DNA from: CBDFLD01 sp965249005
GTDB taxonomy: Bacteria > Acidobacteriota > UBA6911
Assembly: GCA_965249005.1 (NCBI GenBank)
Contig: CBDFLD010000020.1
Location: 372,001-436,000, forward strand
Length of the DNA stretch: 64,000 bases
Direction: 5' to 3'
Shown here in pieces: positions 16,193-25,073 of this stretch. Under the pieces are notes generated by a model that was not told the DNA's origin, searched no databases, and saw nothing but the letters and a program-made list of their open reading frames with translations. A program made the translations under genes and the position numbers. Position 1 is the stretch's first letter; the number at the start of each line of letters is the position of its first letter.

Positions 16193-17617
16193 CTAGCAGT
16201 TACTTGAGAGGTGCATGACCACCATCTTCAGCTCGGTCATTTCCTGGACCGCATACCTGGGACCCTCTTTTCCCATGCCGCTATCTCGAAGACCTCCATA
16301 AGGCATCAGGTCAGCGCGCCATTGAGTCCCCCAGTTGATGTGGAGATTTCCGCTGTGCACCTCACGGGCAAATTTCATGGCTCGGTCGACGTCCTGGGTG
16401 AATATGGCGGCCGACAGCCCATAACGGGTATCGTTGGCGAGATTGATAGCTTCCTGTATGTCGGAAAAGCGAGTGACCGCCACGGCAGGACCGAAAATTT
16501 CCTGGCGGCTGATCCGCATGTCGGGGTCGACGTCAGCCACGATCGTCGGCTGGTGCATCGTGCCCTGCCGCTCGCCGCCGGTGATGAGACGCGCACCGCC
16601 TGCAACGGCCTCATGAACCCATTCGTGGACGCGGGCCGCATCGGATTCCCGAATCATTGGTCCCATCTTGGTCTTGCCATCGAGCTGATCTCCCGTCGTC
16701 AACGCTTCCACGCGGGGCTTCAACCTGGACAGGAAATCGTCGTACACTTGACCGCTGGTCAGGATCCGCTGTGCGGAGATACAGACCTGGCCGGCATTTG
16801 AAAAGCCAGTCGCGACGGTGGCGTCGGCTACTTTGTCTAGGTCGGCATCGTCCATGACAATGAGAGGGGAGTTCGATCCCAGCTCCATGGTGACTTTCTT
16901 CATTCCCGCCACCTGGCAAATGTGCTCTCCTACTTCGTAGCTTCCAGTAAAGCTGATCTTGCGAACTCTCTTGTCGGAGCAAAGCAAGTCACCCACCTGG
17001 CTACCGGGACCCGTGATGCACGCTATTGCCTGTGCAGGCAGCCCTGATTCGAGCAGTAGCTCGACCAGCTTGAGAGCCGAGAGTGGGGTATCCGTGGCGG
17101 GCTTGATAATCACAGCGTTCCCCGCTGCAAGCGCCGGTCCCACTTTGTGGCACACCAGGTGCAACGGAAAATTGAAGGGGCTGATCGCAGCCACGATGCC
17201 AACCGGGACCCTCAGGGTAAACCCAAGCCTGCCGGCGGCGCCGGGCGCGGCATCCAGGGGCAAGACTTCCCCCGTGAGTCTCTTGGCCTCCTCGGCCGAT
17301 AGCTGGATGATCTCAGTGGCCCTCGATGCCTCCATCCGGCCCTCTGCAAGAATCTTCCCTTCCTCTGTGCTGATGGTTCGAGCCAGATCGTCGTTTCGTT
17401 CGGTCATCAGGTCGGCGGTCTTGCTCAGGATTTGCGCCCGTTCATAGGCGGGCATTTGGGCCATGATGCGTGCACCCTCTTCCGCGCCCCTTAGTGCCTC
17501 GTCCACGTCGGATGCCGTGGCCGATGGAATCGTGTTGACAACCGACTGATCATACGGGTTCTTGACCTCGATCTGGCTGGGGGCTTCTTTCCATGCGCCC
17601 CGAATAAACATCTTCAT
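16193..17617 (-). CDS. NAD(P)-dependent aldehyde dehydrogenase
   Basis: Cytoplasmic oxidation of an aldehyde to an acid. Catalytic C279 lies in GQVCIS, the general base is E245 in ELGSNSP, and N149 in SPFNFP positions the substrate; the Rossmann segment FTGSYEVGEH is present. The 474 residues are complete, starting at an ATG downstream of a good promoter. It is followed by the FAH-family dehydratase, which suggests 2-oxoglutarate semialdehyde or a similar sugar-acid product as substrate. Lactaldehyde or glyceraldehyde-type substrates are alternatives. Confidence 0.88.
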   Translation of the reverse strand: MKMFIRGAWKEAPSQIEVKNPYDQSVVNTIPSATASDVDEALRGAEEGARIMAQMPAYERAQILSKTADLMTERNDDLARTISTEEGKILAEGRMEASRATEIIQLSAEEAKRLTGEVLPLDAAPGAAGRLGFTLRVPVGIVAAISPFNFPLHLVCHKVGPALAAGNAVIIKPATDTPLSALKLVELLLESGLPAQAIACITGPGSQVGDLLCSDKRVRKISFTGSYEVGEHICQVAGMKKVTMELGSNSPLIVMDDADLDKVADATVATGFSNAGQVCISAQRILTSGQVYDDFLSRLKPRVEALTTGDQLDGKTKMGPMIRESDAARVHEWVHEAVAGGARLITGGERQGTMHQPTIVADVDPDMRISRQEIFGPAVAVTRFSDIQEAINLANDTRYGLSAAIFTQDVDRAMKFAREVHSGNLHINWGTQWRADLMPYGGLRDSGMGKEGPRYAVQEMTELKMVVMHLSSNC

Positions 17618-17670
17618 CGTGTATTCTCCATGGAACTATTAGGACTGGCTCTTCATTCGCCTATTCGTGA

Positions 17671-17699
17671 ATTAGAGTAGAGAATAGAAAGAGTGTCAA
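17671..17699 (-). promoter_or_regulatory. Sigma70-type promoter for the aldehyde dehydrogenase gene
   Basis: On the minus strand TTGACA (17694-17699) and TCTAAT (17671-17676) are separated by exactly 17 bases. Transcription would start about 17664, some 45 bases before the gene. The group II intron inserted just upstream of this promoter without disturbing it. Confidence 0.65.
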
Positions 17700-17703
17700 G
17701 GGT

Positions 17704-17724
17704 GTCGCACACGGAGTGTGCGAC
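17704..17724. repeat. Hairpin used as group II intron target, site 1
   Basis: GTCGCACAC-GGA-GTGTGCGAC is a perfect nine-base-pair hairpin with a three-base loop. Three bases (CTA) separate it from the intron 5' end. Removing the intron would put it a few bases after the stop codon of the glycosidase gene on the minus strand, so it was probably that gene's terminator-like hairpin. Confidence 0.7.
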
Positions 17725-18162
17725 CTAGTGCGCCTGCGAGCGTGTTTGGCTAGCGAGGTGAAAGTCCTCGTCAGGCATACACACTCCGGCCTGTAACTGA
17801 AAGTAACTGCGTCCTTGTGAAAGGGGGTGGAGAGCAACTGGAGGTGAACGAGCAGTCCGTAGTAAAGCGAACCCGTTTCGGCCGGGCTGACTGGCGAGCC
17901 TGCTAGGTAATGGCGAAGCCCGAAAGGCCTGTCGCGCTGAGGGGTTGTGTGCAAAAGCGACGGCAGGGGCAGTCAGGTGGTTGGGGACGGAATGCTCTGA
18001 AGGCCAAACACGTAAAGCAGGGAGACCTGAGCGACAGCCAAGACGGAGTTCATACTCGAAGGAGAGCCGAAGAGCCGGTAGCTCAGGAGTCAGAGCGTCC
18101 ATAGTAGCGAAGAAGCGAGCTAACACTCGTGGAGCAAAGGGACGCAGGGAGGTGGATGCGGG

Positions 18163-19509
18163 ATGACCGAACAGTCGGAACAACAACCGGGCGCAGTGTT
18201 TAGAGGTCGGAAACGCCCTCGGACTCAACCCGACGGAGAAGTCCGCAGCCGATGGAGGTGGACGGAAGCGACGGTTTGGACGGACCGCATGTTGACGGCA
18301 CTCGAGGCTGGAGTGCAAGGAGGGAAATGGGCCCGACTGATCGACAAGGTGTTTGCGGAAGCTAACCTGCTCTCGGCATACATACAAGTGGCCGGGAACA
18401 GGGGAGCCGCTGGCGTGGATCACGTGACGATAGATGAGTTCTCGCAACACCGAGACAAGAACCTGGGACGCATCGCACAAGCCTTGCAGAAACGCACCTA
18501 CGTGCCACACGCGGTCCGACGCGTGTGGATCCCAAAGCCGGGAGGTGAGGAAAAGCGACCACTCGGTATCCCGACGGTGCGCGACCGTGTAGTTCAAACC
18601 GCGCTTCGCAACGTGCTGGAACCGATCTTCGAGCGGGAGTTTGCCGAGCATAGCTACGGCTTTCGACCCGGACTCAGCTGCAAGGACGCGCTTCGACGTG
18701 TTGTTGAGCTGAGGAAGAGTGGCTACGGCTACGTTGTGGACGCGGATTTGAAAGGCTATTTCGATTCGATTCCGCATGATAAGTTGATGGCACGCGTGCG
18801 AGAGAAAGTCAGCGACGGCCGGGTGCTCCGACTGATTGAGCAGTTTCTTAAGCAAGGGATCATGGATGGTCTGAAGCAGTGGACTCCAGAATCTGGTAGT
18901 CCGCAAGGCGCCGTGATCAGTCCCTTGCTTTCGAACGTTTACCTCAATCCGCTCGATCACCTGATGGCCAAGCGAGGCTTTCAAATGGTGCGCTACGCTG
19001 ATGACTTTGTCATCTTGTGTCGTACGCGAGAAGAAGCAGAGGCGGCCTTGGCTCTGGTACAGGCGTGGACTTCGGAAGCTGGTCTGACGCTTCATCCGGA
19101 GAAGACGCGAATTGTGGATGCTGAGACGGAGGGATTTGACTTTCTGGGGTATCACTTTCGAGCCCAGTATCGCTGGCCACGGAAGAAGAGCCTGAAGAAA
19201 CTCAGAACGACCATCCGGGCGAAAACAAAACGTGCCCATGGCCACAGTCTGGCATACATCATCGAGGATGTGAACGCGACGCTGCGAGGCTGGTTTGAGT
19301 ACTTCAAGCAGAGTCACAGCAACACCTTTGAGCCCATAGATGGCTGGGTCCGGATGCGACTGCGATCGATACTGCGAAAGCGATGCGGTCGGAAGGGACG
19401 TGGCCGCGGGCGAGATCATCAACGCTGGCGGAATTCCTACTTTGCTGAGCACGGGCTGTATTCCTTGGCGACTGCCCATGGCTTGGTCCGTCAATCCTCG
19501 TCGAGGTAA
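18163..19509 (+). CDS. Group II intron reverse transcriptase/maturase, copy 1
   Basis: Splices the intron RNA and copies it into DNA. RT motifs are in order: GNRGAAGVDHVTIDEF (78-93), VDADLKGYFDSIPH (192-205), GSPQGAVISPLLSNVYL (245-261) and the active site YADD (278-281). The maturase domain follows (LRGWFEYFKQS), and the C-terminus carries the block RWRNSYFAEHGLYSLATAH. No HNH endonuclease domain follows. The 448 residues are intact and identical to the copy at 30259-31605, so movement or conversion was recent. The ATG lies in the domain IV loop. Confidence 0.93.
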   Translation: MTEQSEQQPGAVFRGRKRPRTQPDGEVRSRWRWTEATVWTDRMLTALEAGVQGGKWARLIDKVFAEANLLSAYIQVAGNRGAAGVDHVTIDEFSQHRDKNLGRIAQALQKRTYVPHAVRRVWIPKPGGEEKRPLGIPTVRDRVVQTALRNVLEPIFEREFAEHSYGFRPGLSCKDALRRVVELRKSGYGYVVDADLKGYFDSIPHDKLMARVREKVSDGRVLRLIEQFLKQGIMDGLKQWTPESGSPQGAVISPLLSNVYLNPLDHLMAKRGFQMVRYADDFVILCRTREEAEAALALVQAWTSEAGLTLHPEKTRIVDAETEGFDFLGYHFRAQYRWPRKKSLKKLRTTIRAKTKRAHGHSLAYIIEDVNATLRGWFEYFKQSHSNTFEPIDGWVRMRLRSILRKRCGRKGRGRGRDHQRWRNSYFAEHGLYSLATAHGLVRQSSSR

Positions 19510-19523
19510 GACCACCAACTGGA

Positions 19524-19556
19524 GAGCCGTATGCGGGAGAACCGCACGTACGGTTC
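19524..19556 (+). ncRNA. Group II intron domain V, copy 1
   Basis: A 33-base hairpin beginning GAGCCGTATGCGG and ending CGTACGGTTC. It contains the conserved catalytic AGC triad at the base of the stem. It follows the maturase stop by 14 bases and is followed by a domain VI-like stem up to 19600. Confidence 0.85.
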
Positions 19557-19600
19557 GGAGGGAGGGGGGATCGAACTCAATCGGGCCTCCCTACCCCTAT

Positions 19601-20782
19601 CTACAACGTCTTTTCGATGTAGTCTGCGACCTGTTTTCTCAGGCCATCAGGAAACATGTAGCCGGCGGCACCAAATGCCGCCCCCTGCATCAGGGCGCTG
19701 CTGTAAAAACCCATTCCCGAGTTTAGAATGATCGGGAGATGGACCTGATAGAATTTCGTCTGGCCCTCCTCAATGGTAACGCCAGGACCTGCGTCGAAAC
19801 CGAGCAGACATTCTGTGATCATGATCGGCTTGTTCCTGTCTTTCGACAGATCGCGAGCTTGCCGGAGAATTAGCTGAAGCTTCTCTTCGTTTTTCTCGTA
19901 AGAGTGAAAGGACAGCACATCCACCACGTCGGCTAGGGCCGTGGTGACGTTCAATCCCGCTGCACCCACCGTGATGGGCTTGCGGGGTGTGATGGCAGAG
20001 GCCACGCCGCAGAAGTGGCGCACGAACTTGCTGATCCGGGGCCATTCGCCGTCCAACTGAAAGATTCGCACAATCTCCGGTTCGTTCATGATGTCCCACA
20101 GCAGAACCTGGGGATGGTCGCCGAACCGGCCCAAAACGCCGCGGACATACTTCTCGTAATCACTCCACTTTTCCGTGTCGTCCAGATGGCTATATCCTGG
20201 ACTTGGTGTCCACCATGCCCACGACAGTGTTGACGGGTCGGTCTTCGAGTACGGAACCCTCCGGCTCTTGCCCAGGGTCGTTGCAAGACCCGGAAGTCCT
20301 TGCATCACCATGATCGCCCGGCCTTTTTCGGTGAAGTCCGCTTCCTTGATCGCTTTCTGATAGGCTTCCTCGAGGGGCAAGATCTCCCCCGAATAATCGG
20401 CCGGTTCGACTCCACAGGAATCGAACAGAATCGGCATAGCGGTAAGCTTGTGCTTACGGCAGAGCTCGAGAAAGGTGCCGAAGTTCTCGAGCATCCCCTC
20501 CGGATTCCGCTCGTACGAATAGTAGTTCAGCCACACCCGTACGCTGTCGAACCCGAGGGCTGCCGCATAGGAAAGCTCGTTGTCTACGGTTCTCTCCTGG
20601 AATCGGTCCCACATCTCGTCGGGACTGTTCGCGTAGGAGCAAAAGTAATTGACGCCCCGGATCTTGGAAAAATCAGTCTGGTCCTGTGCTTGTCCACTGC
20701 CGCCCATCGTCAAGAACTGGATGGAAAGAGCCGTGAGAGCAAGAGCAAGCCAAGTGGTCGCACTTTGTTGGTTCATCGACAA
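19601..20782 (-). CDS. Secreted GH5-like glycoside hydrolase (TIM-barrel), paralogue 1
   Basis: Probably cleaves a beta-linked polysaccharide or glycoside outside the cytoplasm. A signal peptide is likely (LALALTALSIQF, ending before GQAQ). The barrel starts at IRGVNYFCSYA; DIMNEPEI gives the likely acid/base Glu, and PIMITECLLGF the likely nucleophile Glu. The 393 residues are intact and the stop codon directly abuts the 3' end of the inserted intron. The gene at 32092-33432 is a diverged paralogue with the same motifs. Family assignment is by motif order only, and a related clan GH-A family is possible. Confidence 0.75.
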   Translation of the reverse strand: MSMNQQSATTWLALALTALSIQFLTMGGSGQAQDQTDFSKIRGVNYFCSYANSPDEMWDRFQERTVDNELSYAAALGFDSVRVWLNYYSYERNPEGMLENFGTFLELCRKHKLTAMPILFDSCGVEPADYSGEILPLEEAYQKAIKEADFTEKGRAIMVMQGLPGLATTLGKSRRVPYSKTDPSTLSWAWWTPSPGYSHLDDTEKWSDYEKYVRGVLGRFGDHPQVLLWDIMNEPEIVRIFQLDGEWPRISKFVRHFCGVASAITPRKPITVGAAGLNVTTALADVVDVLSFHSYEKNEEKLQLILRQARDLSKDRNKPIMITECLLGFDAGPGVTIEEGQTKFYQVHLPIILNSGMGFYSSALMQGAAFGAAGYMFPDGLRKQVADYIEKTL

Positions 20783-20930
20783 TCTTTGGTCTCAAGTTTT
20801 TTGTTTTGTGTGAGGATCAAACTAAACCAGAATAATTAGACATGCTGACAGTGTCTGAAGCAAGGCCCAATCTCATCGGAGGTTCGCTATGTCGTCCTTG
20901 AAAAGAAGGGTAGAGGAGGCGTTTCGCTGA

Positions 20931-21000
20931 GAGCTTTCAGCTCTCAGCTCTCAGCGGAAGCCTCTAGGCGCTAGACGCCTAGCGCTAAGCGCCTAGCGTC
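20931..21000. repeat. Ten-unit heptamer repeat array
   Basis: Exactly ten units of seven bases (GAGCTTT CAGCTCT CAGCTCT CAGCGGA and on to TAGCGTC). It occupies most of the 314-base gap between the divergent glycosidase and DUF1501 genes. The inner half contains self-complementary blocks (GGCGCTAGACGCC, AGCGCT). Apart from this and the -10 element at 21010, the 20783-21096 gap shows nothing clear. Confidence 0.8.
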
Positions 21001-21006
21001 TTACTG

Positions 21007-21015
21007 TGCTATACT
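21007..21015 (+). promoter_or_regulatory. Extended -10 promoter of the DUF1501 operon
   Basis: TG-C-TATACT is an extended -10 element. No convincing -35 lies at the right distance because that position falls in the heptamer array. Transcription would start near 21022, about 75 bases before the DUF1501 start codon. Confidence 0.45.
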
Positions 21016-21096
21016 GCACTCAAGATCGTGCCCCTACCATTGGATGGACCCTTTGAGCAACCCAACATGGTTTCATGAGCACGAAAGGGAGGGACG

Positions 21097-22473
21097 ATGT
21101 TCCGACTAGATGCCGAAAAGCCGGTCCGTTTCTGTGACGGCTGGAATCGTCGTGATTTCCTCCACGCCGGTTCGCTGGCTTTGCTCGGGCTCGGCATGCC
21201 CGAATGGATGAGCCTGAAGGCGCAAGGGGCGGTGAGCAACGAAAAGGACGTCAACTGCATCATGCTCTTTCTGCTCGGGGCACCCAGCCAGCTCGACACC
21301 TGGGACATGAAGCCGGATGCGCCGGCCGAGATTCGCGGACCGTACCGGCCGATCTCCACCAACGTGGCGGGCATTCAGATCTCCGAGCTTTTTCCGCGCA
21401 TGGCCCGGCATGCGGACAAGTTTTCCTTGTTGCGTTCTTGTTATCACACCGCCACGGCCGTTCACGATACCGGCCACCAGATGATGCAGACGGGCCGTCT
21501 CTTCCAGGGTGGAATCCAGTACCCGCATGCCGGGGCTGTGCTGTCAAAAATCAAAGGAGCCAGGAGCGATATTCCCCCACACGTACTGGTCCCGCAACCC
21601 ATGGGACCCACCGGCGGGAACATGCCGCATGGGCAGGACGGTGGATTCCTGGGAAAGACCTACGATCCTTTTGTGTTGAACGCTGACCCCTCGGCGCCCG
21701 GTTTCAAGGTGCCGGATCTACTCCCGCCGGATTATATCGCCGCAGTTCGGTCGGACCGCCGCCGCCAGTGGCGCGGCATGATCGACAGCGCGGTGCGAAG
21801 TTTCGAAAACAGTCCCGATGCGAAGCTGCTCGACTCCAACTTCGAGCAAGCATATACCTTGATGTCGTCGGCTGGGGCACGCGAGGCATTTGAAGTAGAC
21901 AAGGAGCCGGAAGAGCTCCGGTTGAAGTACGGCGACAACAAATTTGGCCAGAGTTGTTTGCTGGCACGACGACTGATCGAGCGCGGCTGCCGGTTTGTGA
22001 CCGTCAACATGTTCGAGACGGTTTTCAACGAGATCACCTGGGACATCCACGGGTCCAAGCCGTTCAGCCCCATCAGTTCGATGAAGGACCTGGTGGGTCC
22101 CATGATGGATCACGCATACAGCTCTCTACTGGAGGATCTCCACCAAAGGGGAATGCTGGACAATACCCTGGTGGTCGCGATGGGGGAATTCGGCCGGACA
22201 CCCAAGATCAACCCGGCCGGAGGAAGGGACCACTGGCCTCACTGCTGGACGATGTTGTTTGCTGGCGGGGGTGTGCAGGGTGGCAGGGTGGTCGGTGCGT
22301 CCGATGATATCGGTGCCTACCCCAAGGATCGACCGACAAAGCCTGCGGAGGTGGTCGCCACGATCTTTCACGCGCTCGGTATAGATCTCAATATTGTTCT
22401 GGAAGGCCCGTCGGGTCGAGCGATCCCCCTTGTTGATCGGGGAGTAGAACCAATCCATGAGCTCTTCGCGTGA
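21097..22473 (+). CDS. DUF1501 protein, exported by a Tat-like signal
   Basis: Member of the DUF1501 group (alkaline-phosphatase/sulfatase-like fold), almost always found beside DUF1549/DUF1553 proteins in PVC and Acidobacteria-like genomes. The Tat-like signal is NRRDFLHAGSLALLGLG, then VNCIMLFLLGAPSQLDTWD with a possible metal-site Asp, ending with the typical GEFGRTPKINPAGGRDHWP segment. GGGAGG precedes the ATG. It is the first gene of a four-gene operon, and its stop overlaps the next gene's start. The molecular function of the family is not established. Confidence 0.85.
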   Translation: MFRLDAEKPVRFCDGWNRRDFLHAGSLALLGLGMPEWMSLKAQGAVSNEKDVNCIMLFLLGAPSQLDTWDMKPDAPAEIRGPYRPISTNVAGIQISELFPRMARHADKFSLLRSCYHTATAVHDTGHQMMQTGRLFQGGIQYPHAGAVLSKIKGARSDIPPHVLVPQPMGPTGGNMPHGQDGGFLGKTYDPFVLNADPSAPGFKVPDLLPPDYIAAVRSDRRRQWRGMIDSAVRSFENSPDAKLLDSNFEQAYTLMSSAGAREAFEVDKEPEELRLKYGDNKFGQSCLLARRLIERGCRFVTVNMFETVFNEITWDIHGSKPFSPISSMKDLVGPMMDHAYSSLLEDLHQRGMLDNTLVVAMGEFGRTPKINPAGGRDHWPHCWTMLFAGGGVQGGRVVGASDDIGAYPKDRPTKPAEVVATIFHALGIDLNIVLEGPSGRAIPLVDRGVEPIHELFA

Positions 22474-25069
22474 GGTCCAGAGACCGGCTTTGACAGAAAC
22501 CTCCAGACGAGCAATGGGCACAAGAGAAGGATCCGGATGGAGAGCCCCGCGGTTGATTGCCTGCCTGGTTTCGATCTTACTCCCACTGTGTGCGGCGTCG
22601 GCGCTGGAAGTCGAGGTTTCGAACAAGACTTCGTTCATTAACGTCGTGCCCGATCGGCTCTCACCTTTCCCCACGACCGTTTTGTTGCACAGTTCCCGAG
22701 CAAGCCAACGGCTTGTTGTCCAGGCTCACTTCGAAGACGGTGTCGAGGAAGACTGGACTGAGAAGGTTGAGTTCTCTTGCTCCAACAGTGAAGTAGCGTC
22801 GGTGGATCCGGACGGCAGGGTTCTTCCTATCTCCGATGGACAGGCGACGGTTCGAGTCGTAGCTGGTGATCTTCGGGCGGAAGTCCCGGTAGAAGTTCGA
22901 AACAGTACGGTACCTTTCGTCTGGAGCTTTCAAAACCACGTCATTCCAGTCATGACGAAAGCGGGCTGTAACTCGGGGGCTTGTCATGGAGCCGCCGCCG
23001 GCAAGAACGGGTTCAAGCTGACCCTCCGTGGCTATGACCCACAGACGGACTACAACGTGTTGACCCGCCAAGCCGTCGGCCGAAGAGTGGTAAAGACGGA
23101 GCCCGCCCGGAGCCTGATTCTGCTCAAGCCAACCTTGGCCATTGCACATGGAGGCGGGAAACGCTTCGGAGTGGAATCGACCAGTTACCGGATCATCGCA
23201 GACTGGATCGCATCCGGTTCGCCCTCACCTTCCGAAGATGCTCCCACCATGACACGGTTGGAGATCTTTCCGTCCCGGGCGACCCTGAGGTCCCAGTCGC
23301 ACCAGCAACTCCTCGTCCTCGCGCACTATTCCGACGGACACACCGAGGACGTCACGGCTTGGTCTCGATACGGCAGCACCGACTTGGGTGTGGCAAGTGT
23401 CGACCGCGACGGGCGTATACAGATGATGGGGTACGGCGAAGCGGCCATTACGGTCGGGTACCGCAGTCAAATTGGCATTGCGCGGTTCACCGTTCCTTTT
23501 CCTCATCTTGCAGCCGAGCGAATCGGTTTCCTCTTGGACCAGGCTCCCCGGCAGAACTACATCGACGACCGAGTCCTTGCAAAACTCCGACAGCTCCGCA
23601 TTCCTCCCTCCGGACTTGCCTCAGATGCCGAGTTCATACGCCGCGTCTATCTGGATACGATTGGGATCCTGCCCTCTGCCCGCGAGGTCGAAGATTTTCT
23701 GGGAGACGCGTCCCCGAACAAGCGGACGTCATTGATCGACGCGTTGCTCCAGCGCCCGGAGTTCGTGGACTACTGGACCTACAAATGGTCCGACGTGCTT
23801 CTGTTGAAAGGGGCCGGGCAGTCGAATCCGGGAGCAGGAGACCTCTCTTCCGATACCTTGCGCGGTTACTACGAGTGGATTCGTTCCGGTGTGCGAGCCA
23901 ATAAACCGTGGGACCGGTTTGTGCGCGAGTTGCTGGTTTCATCCGGCTCGAATGTCGAAAACGGCGCAGTGAATTATCTGGTGACCAACATGGAACCGCT
24001 CGTCGCTTCGGAGAATGTTTCCAAAGCCTTCCTCGGTTTGAGCCTCGGGTGTGCAAAGTGCCACAACCACCCGATGGAGAAGTGGACCCAGAACGACTAC
24101 TACGCGATGGCCAACCTTTTCGGCCGTATCGGTTACAAGAACGGAAGCAGTCCCAGCGAAGTGATTGTGTTTACCAAGCCGGCAGGCGAGATCATCCATC
24201 CGCGTCTGGGCCGACCTTTGGCTCCCCGGACCCTGGACGGGTCGCCGCTGGATCTTGATTCACCGATCGATCGTAGGGCTCATCTGGCTGAATGGCTGAC
24301 CTCGGCGGAGAATCCTCTCTTTGCTCGGACTCTGGTCAATCGCGTGTGGGGCAACTTCATGGGACGAGGTCTCGTCGATCCGGTCGACGACATGCGGGCA
24401 ACGAACCCCGCTTCGAATGAAGAGTTGTTGTCGGCTATGACAAGCGATTTCGTGGACCATGGATTCGATCTCCGGTACCTGATCCGAACGATCATCGGCT
24501 CGGCCACGTATCAACTCTCCTCGAGTCCGAACGAATTCAATGCGGACGACACCCGGTATAATTCCCGATACGTACCGCGCCGGCTTTCCGCCGAGATTAT
24601 CCTCGACGGCATTTCGCAGGTCACAGGCGTTGCAGAGAAGTTTCCCGGTTTTGCACTCGGCACCCGCGCCCTTCAACTTCCCGATGCGAATGTCCGGTCT
24701 TATTTCCTGACCGGGTTCGGAAGAAACCCGCGCAACATCACCGATGAGACCGAACGGGAAACTTCTCCCAGTCTGACTCAGGTGCTTCACATCACCAATG
24801 GAGATACTATCAATCGCAAGCTGATGGCCCCTGGCGGAGCGGTGGAGATGTTGATCAAGCTCGGGCTGTCGAACGAGCGTATCATTGAATATGCGTACCT
24901 CTCTGCCTTCAGTCGCTACCCCACGGTACAGGAACGGAAGAAGTTGACCAAGGCGATGAGAGAAGCAGAAGTCGAGGCCGACAAAGAGAGAAAGGAACTA
25001 CGGCGCGAGCTCGTCGAAGATTTGTTTTGGTCGGTTCTAACCAGCAAAGAATTTCTCTTCAATAAATAG
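22457..25069 (+). CDS. DUF1549/DUF1553 protein with Ig-like and cytochrome c-like segments
   Basis: Large secreted protein of 870 residues. After a signal segment (LIACLVSILLPLCAASA) come a bacterial Ig-like (Big) region, a CNSGACHG motif about residue 172 (PSCyt-like), a second Ig-like region, DUF1549 (about 360-560) with GCAKCHNHP, and DUF1553 to the end. Two CxxCH-type sites suggest haem binding in the cell envelope. The start overlaps DUF1501 by 17 bases; an internal ATG at 22514 is a possible alternative that would put the signal peptide at the N-terminus. Partnership with DUF1501 is well known by genome context, the reaction is not. Confidence 0.85.
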   Translation: MSSSREVQRPALTETSRRAMGTREGSGWRAPRLIACLVSILLPLCAASALEVEVSNKTSFINVVPDRLSPFPTTVLLHSSRASQRLVVQAHFEDGVEEDWTEKVEFSCSNSEVASVDPDGRVLPISDGQATVRVVAGDLRAEVPVEVRNSTVPFVWSFQNHVIPVMTKAGCNSGACHGAAAGKNGFKLTLRGYDPQTDYNVLTRQAVGRRVVKTEPARSLILLKPTLAIAHGGGKRFGVESTSYRIIADWIASGSPSPSEDAPTMTRLEIFPSRATLRSQSHQQLLVLAHYSDGHTEDVTAWSRYGSTDLGVASVDRDGRIQMMGYGEAAITVGYRSQIGIARFTVPFPHLAAERIGFLLDQAPRQNYIDDRVLAKLRQLRIPPSGLASDAEFIRRVYLDTIGILPSAREVEDFLGDASPNKRTSLIDALLQRPEFVDYWTYKWSDVLLLKGAGQSNPGAGDLSSDTLRGYYEWIRSGVRANKPWDRFVRELLVSSGSNVENGAVNYLVTNMEPLVASENVSKAFLGLSLGCAKCHNHPMEKWTQNDYYAMANLFGRIGYKNGSSPSEVIVFTKPAGEIIHPRLGRPLAPRTLDGSPLDLDSPIDRRAHLAEWLTSAENPLFARTLVNRVWGNFMGRGLVDPVDDMRATNPASNEELLSAMTSDFVDHGFDLRYLIRTIIGSATYQLSSSPNEFNADDTRYNSRYVPRRLSAEIILDGISQVTGVAEKFPGFALGTRALQLPDANVRSYFLTGFGRNPRNITDETERETSPSLTQVLHITNGDTINRKLMAPGGAVEMLIKLGLSNERIIEYAYLSAFSRYPTVQERKKLTKAMREAEVEADKERKELRRELVEDLFWSVLTSKEFLFNK

Positions 25070-25073
25070 CGAA

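Larger units (their letters stand above)
17728..19600 (+). mobile_element. Group II intron (class C-like), copy 1
   Basis: Retroelement of 1873 bases. It starts GTGCGCC (a GUGYG-type 5' end), carries a reverse transcriptase/maturase ORF and ends with domain V and VI and a terminal AT. Boundaries were set by comparing the two copies in the window, which share this whole interval and diverge outside it. Insertion directly after a hairpin and the lack of an endonuclease domain are features of bacterial class C introns. The other copy is at 30168-32040 on the opposite strand. Confidence 0.9.

Noticed and set aside
17725..19518. 597-codon open frame antisense to the intron RT, repeated at 30250-32043
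   Set aside because: It mirrors the RT and intron RNA exactly in both copies and has no motifs of its own; low-complexity composition fits a shadow of a GC-rich gene.
20931..21000. Possible CRISPR array or tRNA-like structure in the heptamer repeats
   Set aside because: Units are seven bases without spacers, and no cas gene or tRNA cloverleaf is present.
22457..25069. Reading the two Cys motifs as proof of a functional multihaem cytochrome
   Set aside because: The first site is CNSGACH (CxxxxCH-like) and the second CAKCH; only the second is a canonical haem motif, so haem content is left open.
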